DNA from: Candidatus Melainabacteria bacterium
Lineage (GTDB): Bacteria; Vulcanimicrobiota; JABDET01
NCBI GenBank assembly: GCA_013286945.1
Contig: JABDET010000004.1
Span: forward strand, 1 to 47,196
Direction of reading: 5' to 3'
DNA: 47,196 bases
This document shows positions 18,613-27,492 of the stretch, in pieces. Position 1 is the first letter of the stretch; each line of letters starts with the position of its first letter. The notes under the pieces were generated by a model that was not told the DNA's origin, did not search any database, and saw nothing but the letters and a program-made list of their open reading frames with translations. The position numbers and the translations under genes were made by a program.

Positions 18613-19755
18613 ATGAAACCTACACCGGTTGTCCGACTCCATCCGCTTTACACAAAGGAGGGAAAATTTGTTTTCTCACCCGTTTATTCTCACGTGGGTA
18701 GCAGGATGGTGCTTACCACGCAAGAGGCTGGAGGACAAAAACTCACGGTGGTGGATTCGAGCAATGGCAACCTTCGTGCAGAAATTGATTTAAGTGGGTC
18801 CCAACTTAGATCTTCTCCAGTCTGGTCTCCTGATGACACGAGCATTGCCTTTTTAGCTCACCAAAAGAAAGAAAAGAAAACAACAAACCTTCATCTCGTA
18901 GATTCTGAAACCGGGAAACCAAGAATTAATCAAAGTTTTCCAGTTAGACAGTCAACACGCTTGGTCTTTGCACCCGATGGAAAACAAATTGCCTTTGGAG
19001 AGCATTGTCCCGGTAAGCTTCACAGGATTGAGATCCCTTCAGGATCTCACGTGCCAATAGAGGTCGGGAATTGGCTCATCTCCACCCCGAGTTATTCTCC
19101 AGATGGAAGCAATTTAGCGTTTACAGCTTATGATATATCTAAAGAAACTGGAAAAGTGCACTTAGTTGCTTCTGGAAGTGAAAAGCCGCACTTTGAAGTA
19201 GAGAGCCCTCATTCCAAGGTCGGACAATATCTTAATGGTGATCCAGTTTTTTCTCCAAATGGAACCGAGATAGCGCTTGTAGGTGACGGAAACTTCTATC
19301 GGGTCGACCCTAGAAATGGAGAAATTGATCCATTGTTGACCTACCGCGAAAACGATGTTATTTGCAACAAACAGCCGATCTATGCCGCTGATGGCACTCT
19401 CGCGATTGCTACAGTACAAGGAAAAATTATCGTTTTCCGCGCAAACGCAGAAAGGAAACAAAGCGTGATGTACGCTGGATCGGGTTATTTTTTTGGATCC
19501 TCTCCCGCCTTCTCCACGGACGGTCAACTTCTCAGTATTGTGGGAGTGACCCCTGATAAGGAATCATACTGCCACAGTCAACTTTTCTTTAACTCCATCA
19601 GCGAAGAGCGCTTTTTTTCGCAATTGCTCTCGGTTTTACGGGGACACGAGGTCCCCGAAGATCCTCCTGTTTTTCATCCGAACTGGGAGCAAATTGCGTA
19701 CTCTTCAAAAAACCGCAATCTGATTTCTATCGAAGCCTTCCAAAGGGAATCCTAG
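18613..19755 (+). CDS. Cytoplasmic TolB-like beta-propeller protein
   Basis: A 380-residue protein built of PD40/WD40-like repeats of the TolB kind. Repeats of the form SPDG-x-x-(I/L)-A-(F/V) recur at least six times: VWSPDDTSIAFLA, VFAPDGKQIAFGE, SYSPDGSNLAFTA, VFSPNGTEIALVG, AFSTDGQLLSIVG and VFHPNWEQIAYSS. There is no signal peptide or lipobox, so unlike TolB it should stay in the cytoplasm. It follows the strong box-containing promoter and an AAAGGAG ribosome binding site. The likely role is a protein-protein interaction platform. The partner is unknown. Confidence 0.8.
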   Translation: MKPTPVVRLHPLYTKEGKFVFSPVYSHVGSRMVLTTQEAGGQKLTVVDSSNGNLRAEIDLSGSQLRSSPVWSPDDTSIAFLAHQKKEKKTTNLHLVDSETGKPRINQSFPVRQSTRLVFAPDGKQIAFGEHCPGKLHRIEIPSGSHVPIEVGNWLISTPSYSPDGSNLAFTAYDISKETGKVHLVASGSEKPHFEVESPHSKVGQYLNGDPVFSPNGTEIALVGDGNFYRVDPRNGEIDPLLTYRENDVICNKQPIYAADGTLAIATVQGKIIVFRANAERKQSVMYAGSGYFFGSSPAFSTDGQLLSIVGVTPDKESYCHSQLFFNSISEERFFSQLLSVLRGHEVPEDPPVFHPNWEQIAYSSKNRNLISIEAFQRES

Positions 19756-19827
19756 GGGTTCTCTATTCTGCTGCTTTGGGACACTTAATCAGGGCATCCC
19801 CCGGTTGTTCACATCCGTGTGACCGCG

Positions 19828-19866
19828 GGACAAGCATCTTGGCGTCCCCGAAGGGGATGAATTCAT
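19828..19866 (+). repeat. Dispersed 39-bp repeat, copy 1
   Basis: Thirty-eight of 39 bases are identical to 32374-32412. The repeat contains a small hairpin, TCCCCGAAGGGGA, and an AATT-centred palindrome. A second block, TCACATCCGTGT, also occurs upstream of both copies. Here it lies 38 bp before ugd. Confidence 0.75.
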
Positions 19867-19904
19867 GAAGGGTATCAATATACTGACTCGAATGTAGCCC
19901 TGTC

Positions 19905-21239
19905 ATGAAAATTAGCATCATTGGATCAGGGTATGTTGGCCTTGTTACTGGAGCTTGTTTGGCAGATCTTGGCCATCAAGTCCTTTGCATGGACGACAAC
20001 CAAGAAAAAATTGCCTTCTTAAAATCGGGTAAAACTCCCATCTATGAGCCAGGACTCCACGAGCTGATCGAAACCAATACGGAGGAGGGGCGTTTAGCCT
20101 TTACCAGCAGCATTCAAGAAGCAATCGAACAATCTGAACTCATCTTCATTTGCGTTGGAACTCCCCCCAAACCTTCTGGTGAAGCTGATTTATCGGCGGT
20201 GGAAGTTGTTGGCAAACGAATTGGGCAGTACATGAATGGCTATAAACTCATCGTGGAAAAGAGCACGGTGCCAGTCCAGACCGCTCAATGGCTTGAGAAG
20301 ACAATTCGGTCTGTGGTCAACAGCAAAGCAACATTCGACTTAGCCAGCAATCCTGAGTTTCTGCGTGAAGGAAACGCCATTCACGATTTCATGCATCCTG
20401 ACCGAATCGTTTTGGGTGTGTCCAACCAGCGCGCCGCGTCAGCCCTCGTTCAACTCTTTGAACCACTGAACGCTCCACTTCTCATCACCGACATTGAAAG
20501 CGCTGAACTCATCAAACACGCTTCCAATGCTTTTCTCTCCATGAAGATTTCTTACATCAACGCCATCAGTCAAATCTGCGAGAAAACGGGAGCCGATGTG
20601 ATGAAGGTGGCCAAAGGGGTAGGCCTGGATACTCGCATCGGAACACAGTTCTTGAATGCAGGGATTGGCTACGGCGGAGCTTGCTTCCCCAAGGATCTCG
20701 ATGCCTTCATTCATCTTGCCGACCAAATCGGCTACGATTTCAAACTGTTGAAGGCCGTACGCGACATCAACGATCAGCAGCGACAGATCCCTTTCCATCG
20801 CATTAAGAAACTCTTCGGAAAACTGGATGGCAAGATCATTTGCGTTTGGGGTCTCTCCTTTAAACCCCAAACCGATGATCTCCGCGGAGCAGCCTCCATG
20901 GAGATCATCCAGTCTTTATTGAAGGAAGGGGCAAGCGTCCGTGTTTATGATCCGGTGGCGATGAAAAACGCAAAAAAGGAATTCCCTTCGATCCATTATG
21001 CCGAGGATCCGTATGATGCCGCCAAAGGATCGGATGCCATTGTTTTGGCAACCGAATGGTCCGTTTTTAAGCACGTTAATTTTCTCACCATCAAGAAGTC
21101 GATGCGCCAGCCAATCTTCCTGGATGGAAGAAATCTTCTGGATCCCACCCGAATGACCAAACTTGGTTTTGACTATCACGGCATCGGCCGTCCAGAATCC
21201 AATCGTCGAGCACCTGATGCCTTACTCCAAAAAACTTAA
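19905..21239 (+). CDS. ugd: UDP-glucose 6-dehydrogenase
   Basis: The enzyme oxidises UDP-glucose to UDP-glucuronate with two NAD+, supplying sugar acids for surface polysaccharides. It has the NAD-binding GSGYVGLVTG at residues 6-15, VEKSTVPVQTA, SNPEFLREGNA and the catalytic Cys in GIGYGGACFPKDLDAF (about residues 250-266). A C-terminal UDP-binding domain with KPQTDDLRGA follows. At 444 residues it is full length. csaB follows after 27 bp. Use in capsule or cell-wall glycan synthesis fits the neighbours. Confidence 0.95.
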   Translation: MKISIIGSGYVGLVTGACLADLGHQVLCMDDNQEKIAFLKSGKTPIYEPGLHELIETNTEEGRLAFTSSIQEAIEQSELIFICVGTPPKPSGEADLSAVEVVGKRIGQYMNGYKLIVEKSTVPVQTAQWLEKTIRSVVNSKATFDLASNPEFLREGNAIHDFMHPDRIVLGVSNQRAASALVQLFEPLNAPLLITDIESAELIKHASNAFLSMKISYINAISQICEKTGADVMKVAKGVGLDTRIGTQFLNAGIGYGGACFPKDLDAFIHLADQIGYDFKLLKAVRDINDQQRQIPFHRIKKLFGKLDGKIICVWGLSFKPQTDDLRGAASMEIIQSLLKEGASVRVYDPVAMKNAKKEFPSIHYAEDPYDAAKGSDAIVLATEWSVFKHVNFLTIKKSMRQPIFLDGRNLLDPTRMTKLGFDYHGIGRPESNRRAPDALLQKT

Positions 21240-21266
21240 TAAGCGAATTGTGATTGTTCTTTCTAA

Positions 21267-22385
21267 ATGTCCATAAAGCACGATGTCTTGCTTTCTGGGT
21301 ATTACGGGTTTGGAAATGCCGGGGATGAAGCGATTCTGGAAGCAGCCGTTTTCGCCCTTAAGAACCATGGCCTCCAGGTTGCGGTTCTAACCCACACACC
21401 CGAAAAAACCAAACTGGATTTCCAAGTTGAAACGTATCATCGAAAAAACTTTTCTCAAGTTCTCCGCGCGATACAGCGTTCCAAGTTGATCCTTTCTGGA
21501 GGGGGAGGGCTATTTCAAGACACCACAAGTTTTAAGAGCTTGTTGTATTATCTCCGTATCCCGTTTGTTGCAAAACTCCTTGGAAAGAAAACCATGATCT
21601 TTGCACAAGGCATTGGGCCAATCTCCTCCACCTTAGGAAGATACTTCACCCGGATGGTATCCAATCATTTCATCGACAAGATCACCGTGCGCGATGAACC
21701 TTCTAAGCTTCTCTTGAAATCCCTCGGTGTAAGAAAATCAATCGAGGTTACCGCTGACCTTGCATTCCTCTTTCCCCTTCCACAGGAAGAAGCCAGGAAC
21801 GAGGCCCGCCTTCGCTGGAGTCTTCCTGAAGGGTCCAAAGCCCTTTTTGGTCTCGTGATCCGGCACTGGCCAGGCATAGAAGCGTCGATTCCATCCCTAA
21901 CAAAATCAATTTCTGCCTTCGCAACAAACCAACAGGCGCTCCCGGTTTTGTTTCCCTTTCAAGCCAGTCGAGACAAAGAACTTACCCAATTATTGAGCCA
22001 TTCATTGGCCGTTCCTCATGTCACCATTCTGGATGCTTTAACCCCAAGTGAACTGCTAAGCGTTATCAGTAACCTCGAGCTTCTGGTGGCCATGCGTTAT
22101 CATGCAATACTTTTTGCCGCAAGATCCCATGTCCCTTCGATTGCCATTTCTTATGATGACAAGGTGCGGAACCTTGCAGAATCCCTTGCGTGCCCTACCC
22201 TAACCCTCGATGAACTCTCTTCGCATAATCTTGCTGACACCTTGAGCCAAATCTGGCAAAACAGAAACCAATACCGGAAGCATTTAGAGATCTCCGTGGA
22301 GCCGATAGCGAAAAAAGCGATGGGCAATATTGACCTTGTTCTCGAACTCTTGGGAAACAAAGGAAGATCTTTACACAGCGCATGA
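21267..22385 (+). CDS. csaB: Polysaccharide pyruvyl transferase CsaB
   Basis: CsaB adds ketal-linked pyruvate to a secondary cell-wall polysaccharide, which in S-layer bacteria anchors SLH-domain proteins. It has the opening motif GYYGFGNAGDEAIL (residues 11-24), SGGGGLFQD near 77, FAQGIGP near 113, and the C-terminal ELLVAMRYHAILFAA. At 372 residues it is full length. It is probably co-transcribed with ugd. Its presence hints at SLH-type S-layer or outer-membrane anchoring, as in lineages where SLH proteins bind pyruvylated polymers. The hint is inference. Confidence 0.92.
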   Translation: MSIKHDVLLSGYYGFGNAGDEAILEAAVFALKNHGLQVAVLTHTPEKTKLDFQVETYHRKNFSQVLRAIQRSKLILSGGGGLFQDTTSFKSLLYYLRIPFVAKLLGKKTMIFAQGIGPISSTLGRYFTRMVSNHFIDKITVRDEPSKLLLKSLGVRKSIEVTADLAFLFPLPQEEARNEARLRWSLPEGSKALFGLVIRHWPGIEASIPSLTKSISAFATNQQALPVLFPFQASRDKELTQLLSHSLAVPHVTILDALTPSELLSVISNLELLVAMRYHAILFAARSHVPSIAISYDDKVRNLAESLACPTLTLDELSSHNLADTLSQIWQNRNQYRKHLEISVEPIAKKAMGNIDLVLELLGNKGRSLHSA

Positions 22386-22399
22386 AGACATGCTATAAT
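22370..22399 (+). promoter_or_regulatory. Putative ftsE promoter
   Basis: TTTACA (22370-22375) and the extended -10 TGCTATAAT with hexamer at 22394-22399 are 18 bp apart. The ATG of ftsE is at 22410, so a transcript from here would have almost no 5' leader. No GTTAAC-like box is found upstream. Confidence 0.45.
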
Positions 22400-22409
22400 G
22401 GAGTAAATT

Positions 22410-23120
22410 ATGATTGAGTTTCGATCAGTCGGCTTTTCTTATCCCAATGGGGTCAGGGCGCTCTCAGCAATTAACGCAACGATTCAAAAAGGAGAGTTTG
22501 TCTTCATCGCAGGTCCCACCGGTTCCGGAAAATCAACCGCTCTCAAAATGATCTACCGAGAATTAAAACCAACCTTCGGTGAAATCTGGGTTAATGGCTT
22601 GAATGTGGGAACAATTCCTCCAAAGCGGATTCCGTATCTTCGACGAACGCTTGGTGTTGTTTTCGAAGATTTCAAACTGTTGCACGGGCGCACCGTTTTC
22701 CAAAATGTAGCGTATGCTCTCGAAGTCGTCGGTACCGATCGGCATGAAATAGAACGGCAGGTCGGACGGGCCTTGCAACTGGTTGCTCTCGGACATAAAG
22801 CCGATCAAAATGTTGAGCACCTATCAGGTGGGGAGCAACAACGCACCTCCATCGCAAGGGCAATCGTAAACGGATCCAATCTCTTGATTGCGGATGAGCC
22901 CACGGGGCATTTGGATGCAGAAACGGGTTGGGAGATCATGCAAATTTTTGAACAAATCAACAAGGAAGGAGCCACTGTCGTGGTGGCAACACACAACATC
23001 GATTGGATTGAACGCCTACAAAAAAGAGTGATCTTCATTTACGAAGGTGAAACGATCGAAAAATACATTAAAGGAGCAAATCGACTTGGCCTCTCGAACT
23101 CTTCAGTTCTTTCTCCTTGA
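22410..23120 (+). CDS. ftsE: Cell division ATPase FtsE
   Basis: FtsE is the ATPase that, with FtsX, activates septal peptidoglycan hydrolases. It is 236 residues with Walker A GPTGSGKST (35-43), signature LSGGEQQR, Walker B LLIADEPTGHLD and switch His in VVATHN. GGAG is 6 nt before the ATG. It overlaps ftsX, and envC and ctpA follow, so the whole FtsEX-hydrolase module is together. Confidence 0.96.
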   Translation: MIEFRSVGFSYPNGVRALSAINATIQKGEFVFIAGPTGSGKSTALKMIYRELKPTFGEIWVNGLNVGTIPPKRIPYLRRTLGVVFEDFKLLHGRTVFQNVAYALEVVGTDRHEIERQVGRALQLVALGHKADQNVEHLSGGEQQRTSIARAIVNGSNLLIADEPTGHLDAETGWEIMQIFEQINKEGATVVVATHNIDWIERLQKRVIFIYEGETIEKYIKGANRLGLSNSSVLSP

Positions 23121-23964
23121 GCTTTCCAACAGCTTAAAACGCAACATCCTGATGCTGGTAGCTTCGGTTACCACCGTAACCATTCTCGTTTTCTTGCTCG
23201 GTCTTTTTCTACTCTTCTTCATGAATTTTCAAAGAATCCGTAGCGCCATTGCTTCCGAACTTGAAATACACGCCTACCTCAAACAGCAAACAACCGATGA
23301 CCAAGCTTTAACACTTAAACATCATCTGGCTTCCCTCACCCATATTCGATCCGTTCGGTATGTGACCCGTGATGAAGCCCTGAGCGAGCTGCGAAAGGAC
23401 ACCAAGGGAGAGATCGATTTATCCGGGATCATCAATAACCCGCTTCCAGCCTACTTATCAATCCAGGTGGATAATCCGGAAAGCATTCCGGCGGTGGCCT
23501 CCGCGATTCAATCCATGAAAGAAGTGGAACAAGTCAATTACTTCCAGAAAATCATTGACCAATTCGTTTCTCTATTTAAGACAGCAGAGCGACTCTTTCT
23601 TGGCTTAGTAATTTTGATGCTTCTGTGTACACTTATGATTATCCACAACACGATTAGACTTTGCGTCTTCTCAAGAAAGAAAGAGATTGAAATCATGCAA
23701 CTTGTGGGTGCAACGTCAAGTTTTGTCCGGTGGCCTTTTATTTTGGAAGGAGCCTTTTACGGCCTTTTAGGTGCGACATTGGCCCTCATCTTCCTTGCCC
23801 CATGTTATCACGCTTTGGTGAGCGAAATGTCTATCATTTTTCCCATTTTACCTCTTGCCAAAGGCCATGAGTTGTTCCCGCTCATGCTTTGGCTCTTGGT
23901 GATTGGAACCTCGGTGGGGTGTTCGGGAAGCTATCTTTCGGTTAATCGATATCTTCATTGCTAG
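23086..23964 (+). CDS. ftsX: Cell division protein FtsX
   Basis: FtsX is the membrane partner of FtsE. Four membrane segments (about residues 20-46, 170-193, 222-245 and 258-280) and a periplasmic domain between the first two (VRYVTRDEALSELRKD) fit the family. A Shine-Dalgarno AAGGAG (23071-23076) points to TTG 23086 as the start (292 residues). The longer in-frame GTG at 23047 would overlap ftsE even further. It overlaps ftsE by 35 bp. Confidence 0.94.
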   Translation: MASRTLQFFLLELSNSLKRNILMLVASVTTVTILVFLLGLFLLFFMNFQRIRSAIASELEIHAYLKQQTTDDQALTLKHHLASLTHIRSVRYVTRDEALSELRKDTKGEIDLSGIINNPLPAYLSIQVDNPESIPAVASAIQSMKEVEQVNYFQKIIDQFVSLFKTAERLFLGLVILMLLCTLMIIHNTIRLCVFSRKKEIEIMQLVGATSSFVRWPFILEGAFYGLLGATLALIFLAPCYHALVSEMSIIFPILPLAKGHELFPLMLWLLVIGTSVGCSGSYLSVNRYLHC

Positions 23965-23974
23965 AAGAGGTACC

Positions 23975-25141
23975 ATGAAAGTAGAATCGACTGCATATCG
24001 GCTCTTTATTCTTGCTTTTTTCATTCTGCTTGTTTCCCCTTGGAGTTTAGCCAAACCCCATTCACCACTCATTGAAAAACGGAAAGAACAGCTTCGACAA
24101 GTTCAGGAACGACTGAGGGAAGCCAAAAAACGCCTTCATGAAGCCAACCTTCGCGAGCTTGATCTGTCGCATCAATTGCATGAATCGCAAATTAATCTTC
24201 ATCGAGCCACCGATAATCTCAATCGTTATTCCGTGGAGCTTCGACGAACCGAGCTCAGCCTCGTCTTCACCAAAAGAAAGCTTCGGGCAGCGGAAGAACT
24301 CTTCAATGATCAAAAGCTCCTGATTGGCGATCGATTGCAAAGTGTTTATAAGAATGGAAAGGTTCCATTGGTTGATTTTCTTTTTGGAGCACAAACCTAT
24401 TCGAGCCTTCTAGATCGCATTTATTATTTGGGGCTCATCATTAACCAAGACATTGCTTTGGCCCGTGACATCGAAGCCCAAAAAGATCACATCGCGATTC
24501 AGAAAAGCATTTTGAACCATCAATATCAAGAAGTCCATGGGTTACGCGAAAAAGTGAAAGGTGAATATAACGTATTTTCAAACATCACCAATCAAAGAGA
24601 AAATTTGCTTGGGAATGTGCGAGAAGAGCGGAAAACCTACGCTCGCCATGTCGTGGAACTCCAGGAGATTTCAGCTGCCCTTGAACGTGAAATGCAAGAC
24701 TTGATTCGTCGGGAGCAAGCACGATTACGAACCACGCACCATTTCACCGGCTTCACGGGTGCCTTGTTGTGGCCAGTCAATACTCATTACATTACTTCTC
24801 CCTTTGGATGGCGAATGCACCCCATCTTCGGGCGACAGCTTTTTCACACGGGAGTGGACATTGGCGCAGGTCGAGGTAGTCCGATTCACGCGGCGGCCGA
24901 CGGGGTGGTCATTTACTCCGGATGGTATGGAGGCTATGGGCAAGCGGTGGTGATTGATCACGGAAACGGCCTTTCGACCTTGTATGCTCATTGTTCGGCG
25001 CTCTATGTCCACCAGGGTCAAAGCGTCCAGCGAGGGGAAACGATTGCCGCCGTGGGGAGTACAGGAAATGCCAATGGGCCGCACCTTCATTTCGAGGTTC
25101 GGGAAAATGGAACGGCCGTGGATCCCATGGGAAAGTTCTAG
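23975..25141 (+). CDS. envC: EnvC-like murein hydrolase activator (M23/LytM)
   Basis: An exported coiled-coil protein with a C-terminal LytM domain, the type of factor that FtsEX controls. It has a signal peptide about residues 1-26, a long coiled coil about 30-255 (KRKEQLRQVQERLREAKKRL), then the peptidase domain. HTGVD (290-294) and HLHFE (370-374) supply the zinc ligands, and they are complete, so unlike E. coli EnvC this domain may itself be an active endopeptidase. It has GSTGNANGPHLHFE at the C-terminus. The start at ATG 23975 has AGAGGT upstream. Confidence 0.93.
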   Translation: MKVESTAYRLFILAFFILLVSPWSLAKPHSPLIEKRKEQLRQVQERLREAKKRLHEANLRELDLSHQLHESQINLHRATDNLNRYSVELRRTELSLVFTKRKLRAAEELFNDQKLLIGDRLQSVYKNGKVPLVDFLFGAQTYSSLLDRIYYLGLIINQDIALARDIEAQKDHIAIQKSILNHQYQEVHGLREKVKGEYNVFSNITNQRENLLGNVREERKTYARHVVELQEISAALEREMQDLIRREQARLRTTHHFTGFTGALLWPVNTHYITSPFGWRMHPIFGRQLFHTGVDIGAGRGSPIHAAADGVVIYSGWYGGYGQAVVIDHGNGLSTLYAHCSALYVHQGQSVQRGETIAAVGSTGNANGPHLHFEVRENGTAVDPMGKF

Positions 25142-25249
25142 CAAGAGGGGTAAGGCCGTGATTCAAGAAATAATACGTAAGCTTATAACCTTCGAATGAA
25201 AACTTTGTTTGCTGGCCAAAAAACAGCTAACTCAACTAGGGGTGTATAA

Positions 25250-26611
25250 ATGTCACAGAAAGCGGCCTGGCTTCGAATTCTCTTTAGTTTCCTACTTGTT
25301 TTTGCTTTGGTACTTTCGTTTCAATTTTCTCCTGTAGCGCATTCCACCACTCAAGCCGATTTTGATACTTTTTCGGAAACTTATTACCATCTGATGAAAT
25401 ATTTCATTCACCCCCTCAAGCCTGAGACGCTCATTCACGGCGCCATCAAGGGGATCGATGTGGCGTTAACCCATCAAAAGATTTCACACACCATTCCAGC
25501 GGAAACCTTGACAGACAACGCCTCGGAAGACCTTCAAACCTTTCGTCAAACCTTCGAGCAAGTTGAATCCCAAGTCGGCGAAAAGGTCAAGCCTGACGAT
25601 TTGATGACCGATGCGTTACGGGGAATGTTTGAATCCTCAGGCGATCCCTACACCATCTACCTGACTCCCAAAGAATATCGATCCCTCACCGAACAAATGA
25701 ACGGCGGAAATTTCGGCGGAATCGGCATCTACATTGAACTTGAAAAGGGAACGAAACAACTGATGGTCCTTGAGCCCATTGATGACACTCCGGCTGCTCA
25801 CGCCGGCCTAAAATCAGGGGATTACATTACGAAAATCGACGACAAACCAACGAAGGGAATCGACCTTGATTCAGCCCAACGTGCCATTCGTGGCCCCATC
25901 GGTACCGATGTCACGCTCACCATTCGGCGGAAAGGCTCCAGCGCTGAAAAGGATTATGCGATTCGAAGAAGTTTGATCCGGGTTAAGAGCGTTTCCTCTA
26001 CAATAAAGGACGGAAACATCGGTTATGTCCGCTTGCGAACTTTTGGAGAATTTTCAGGTCAAGAAATCGAAGAGGCACTTCGAACTCTTGAAGAACATGG
26101 AGCCAGAGCTTATATCCTGGACCTCCGAAACAACGGGGGTGGCTACATTGATGCGGCACGAGAGGTTTGCAGCAAGTTTCTTCCACGCGGCGCCGTGGTA
26201 GTTTCCGTTGTGGAGCGAAATGGTCATGTGGACAAAGAGTTTGCTGACGGAAGCGAACATCCCGATTATCCCATGGCCGTCCTCGTCAATGAGTTCTCAG
26301 CGAGTGCTTCTGAAATTGCCGCAGGCGCCCTCCAAGACTATCATCGGGCTCGAATCATTGGAACACGCACTTTTGGAAAAGGAAGTGTCCAAACGATTAT
26401 TCGCTTGGCCAATAAAGGAGCAGCGAAGATCACGATTGCTCACTATGCCACCCCAAGCGGGCGCGACATTGACAAGAAAGGAATTACGCCAGACATCCCC
26501 ATTGCGGCCAAAGGGCATGCCTTTGATGGTGCGGAAGATGAACAATTGCAAAAAGCCGTTGGCATTTTAAAGGAGAGTTTATCCGAAAGAAAAGCAGAGA
26601 TGCAGCTGTAA
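25250..26611 (+). CDS. ctpA: C-terminal processing peptidase (S41)
   Basis: A periplasmic serine protease of the CtpA/Prc family, 453 residues. It has an N-terminal signal or anchor (residues 9-32), a PDZ domain about 135-225 (FGGIGIYIELEKG, AGLKSGDYITKI) and the S41 core. The Ser-Lys dyad lies in NEFSASASEIAAG (347-359) and FGKGSVQ (Lys377). CtpA enzymes trim envelope proteins and hydrolases, consistent with the FtsEX-EnvC neighbours. AGGGGTG precedes the ATG. Confidence 0.95.
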   Translation: MSQKAAWLRILFSFLLVFALVLSFQFSPVAHSTTQADFDTFSETYYHLMKYFIHPLKPETLIHGAIKGIDVALTHQKISHTIPAETLTDNASEDLQTFRQTFEQVESQVGEKVKPDDLMTDALRGMFESSGDPYTIYLTPKEYRSLTEQMNGGNFGGIGIYIELEKGTKQLMVLEPIDDTPAAHAGLKSGDYITKIDDKPTKGIDLDSAQRAIRGPIGTDVTLTIRRKGSSAEKDYAIRRSLIRVKSVSSTIKDGNIGYVRLRTFGEFSGQEIEEALRTLEEHGARAYILDLRNNGGGYIDAAREVCSKFLPRGAVVVSVVERNGHVDKEFADGSEHPDYPMAVLVNEFSASASEIAAGALQDYHRARIIGTRTFGKGSVQTIIRLANKGAAKITIAHYATPSGRDIDKKGITPDIPIAAKGHAFDGAEDEQLQKAVGILKESLSERKAEMQL

Positions 26612-27489
26612 CAGGCTGGATTTACCTCTTACTTTTTGGGTTTCTTGTCGGATTGGTTTTTGCTATTTTTTCCTGGAGAAGGCGGACACAAACTCCGATA
26701 GCCCTCATGCTTCCGAAGCAATCTGCCACAGAACGGAAGAAAGAGGAGATACCGGTTTCTACCGCGGTTTCACCAAAGAAATCCCACCCGAGTGAGGTTT
26801 CAAAAAGTCAAGCCACAACCCGCTCCACGTCACTTGTCGCCATCATCATTGATGATCTCGGAAACAGTCTGGAAATCGCCAAGCCTTTTCTTGACTTTCC
26901 TCACCCGATAGCCCTATCAATCCTTCCAAAACTCCGCTATTCAGAGTCGATTGCCCGTATGGCGGAAGAACGCGGAAGGACAACCCTACTCCACCTACCC
27001 GTGGAAGCAAAAGCAGAGAATTATTTCCTGGGGCCAGGTGCTTTGATCACGACCATGAGTGAAAAGGCGATGGAACGAACCCTTGAGCAAGACTTGAAAA
27101 CCGTCCCCGGAGTTCAAGGAATCAACAATCATCTTGGCTCAAAAGGGACCACGGATCCAAAAATCACTCGTATGATCGCTTTGGAAGCCAAGCACCATCA
27201 CCTTTTCGTTGTCGACAGTCTAACCACGCCCAACTCGATACTTTACGATGAAGCCCGCGAGTCGGGAGTACCAGCCGAACGGCGAGAGATTTTCCTCGAT
27301 AACGACGTAAATGAAAAAGCGATCAAAGGAAAGATTGACGACTTAATCAAGGCAGCAAAAGTAAAAGGGAAAGCCATTGCCATTGGTCACCCTCATCTGA
27401 TTACCTTGAAGGTTATCCAGCAATCGATTCCAAGGCTTGAAAAAGAAAACATCAAGCTCGTCCCCTTGGGTCGGCTCATGAAAGATTAA
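26581..27489 (+). CDS. Divergent polysaccharide deacetylase (YibQ-like)
   Basis: A membrane-anchored protein of the divergent polysaccharide deacetylase (DUF610/YibQ) family, usually encoded beside envC and ctpA. The catalytic domain reads VAIIIDDLGNSLEIA, TLLHLPVEAK, GINNHLGSKGTTD and FVVDSLTTPNS. The first usual start codon is TTG 26653, but the open frame continues upstream through a typical membrane anchor (GWIYLLLFGFLVGLVFAIF). A strong AAAGGAG at 26569-26575 points to ATC 26581, so either an AUC start is used or the sequence has an error. The gene overlaps the 3' end of ctpA. Confidence 0.88.
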   Translation: MRKKSRDAAVTGWIYLLLFGFLVGLVFAIFSWRRRTQTPIALMLPKQSATERKKEEIPVSTAVSPKKSHPSEVSKSQATTRSTSLVAIIIDDLGNSLEIAKPFLDFPHPIALSILPKLRYSESIARMAEERGRTTLLHLPVEAKAENYFLGPGALITTMSEKAMERTLEQDLKTVPGVQGINNHLGSKGTTDPKITRMIALEAKHHHLFVVDSLTTPNSILYDEARESGVPAERREIFLDNDVNEKAIKGKIDDLIKAAKVKGKAIAIGHPHLITLKVIQQSIPRLEKENIKLVPLGRLMKD

Positions 27490-27492
27490 GTC

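Noticed and set aside
19811-19827. GTTCAC-TGTGAC pair before ugd as another regulon box
   Set aside because: The spacing to the nearest -10 (TATACT) is about 70 bp and the sequence belongs to the dispersed repeat.
19828-19866. Insertion-sequence end
   Set aside because: No transposase or inverted terminal partner is seen nearby in either copy.
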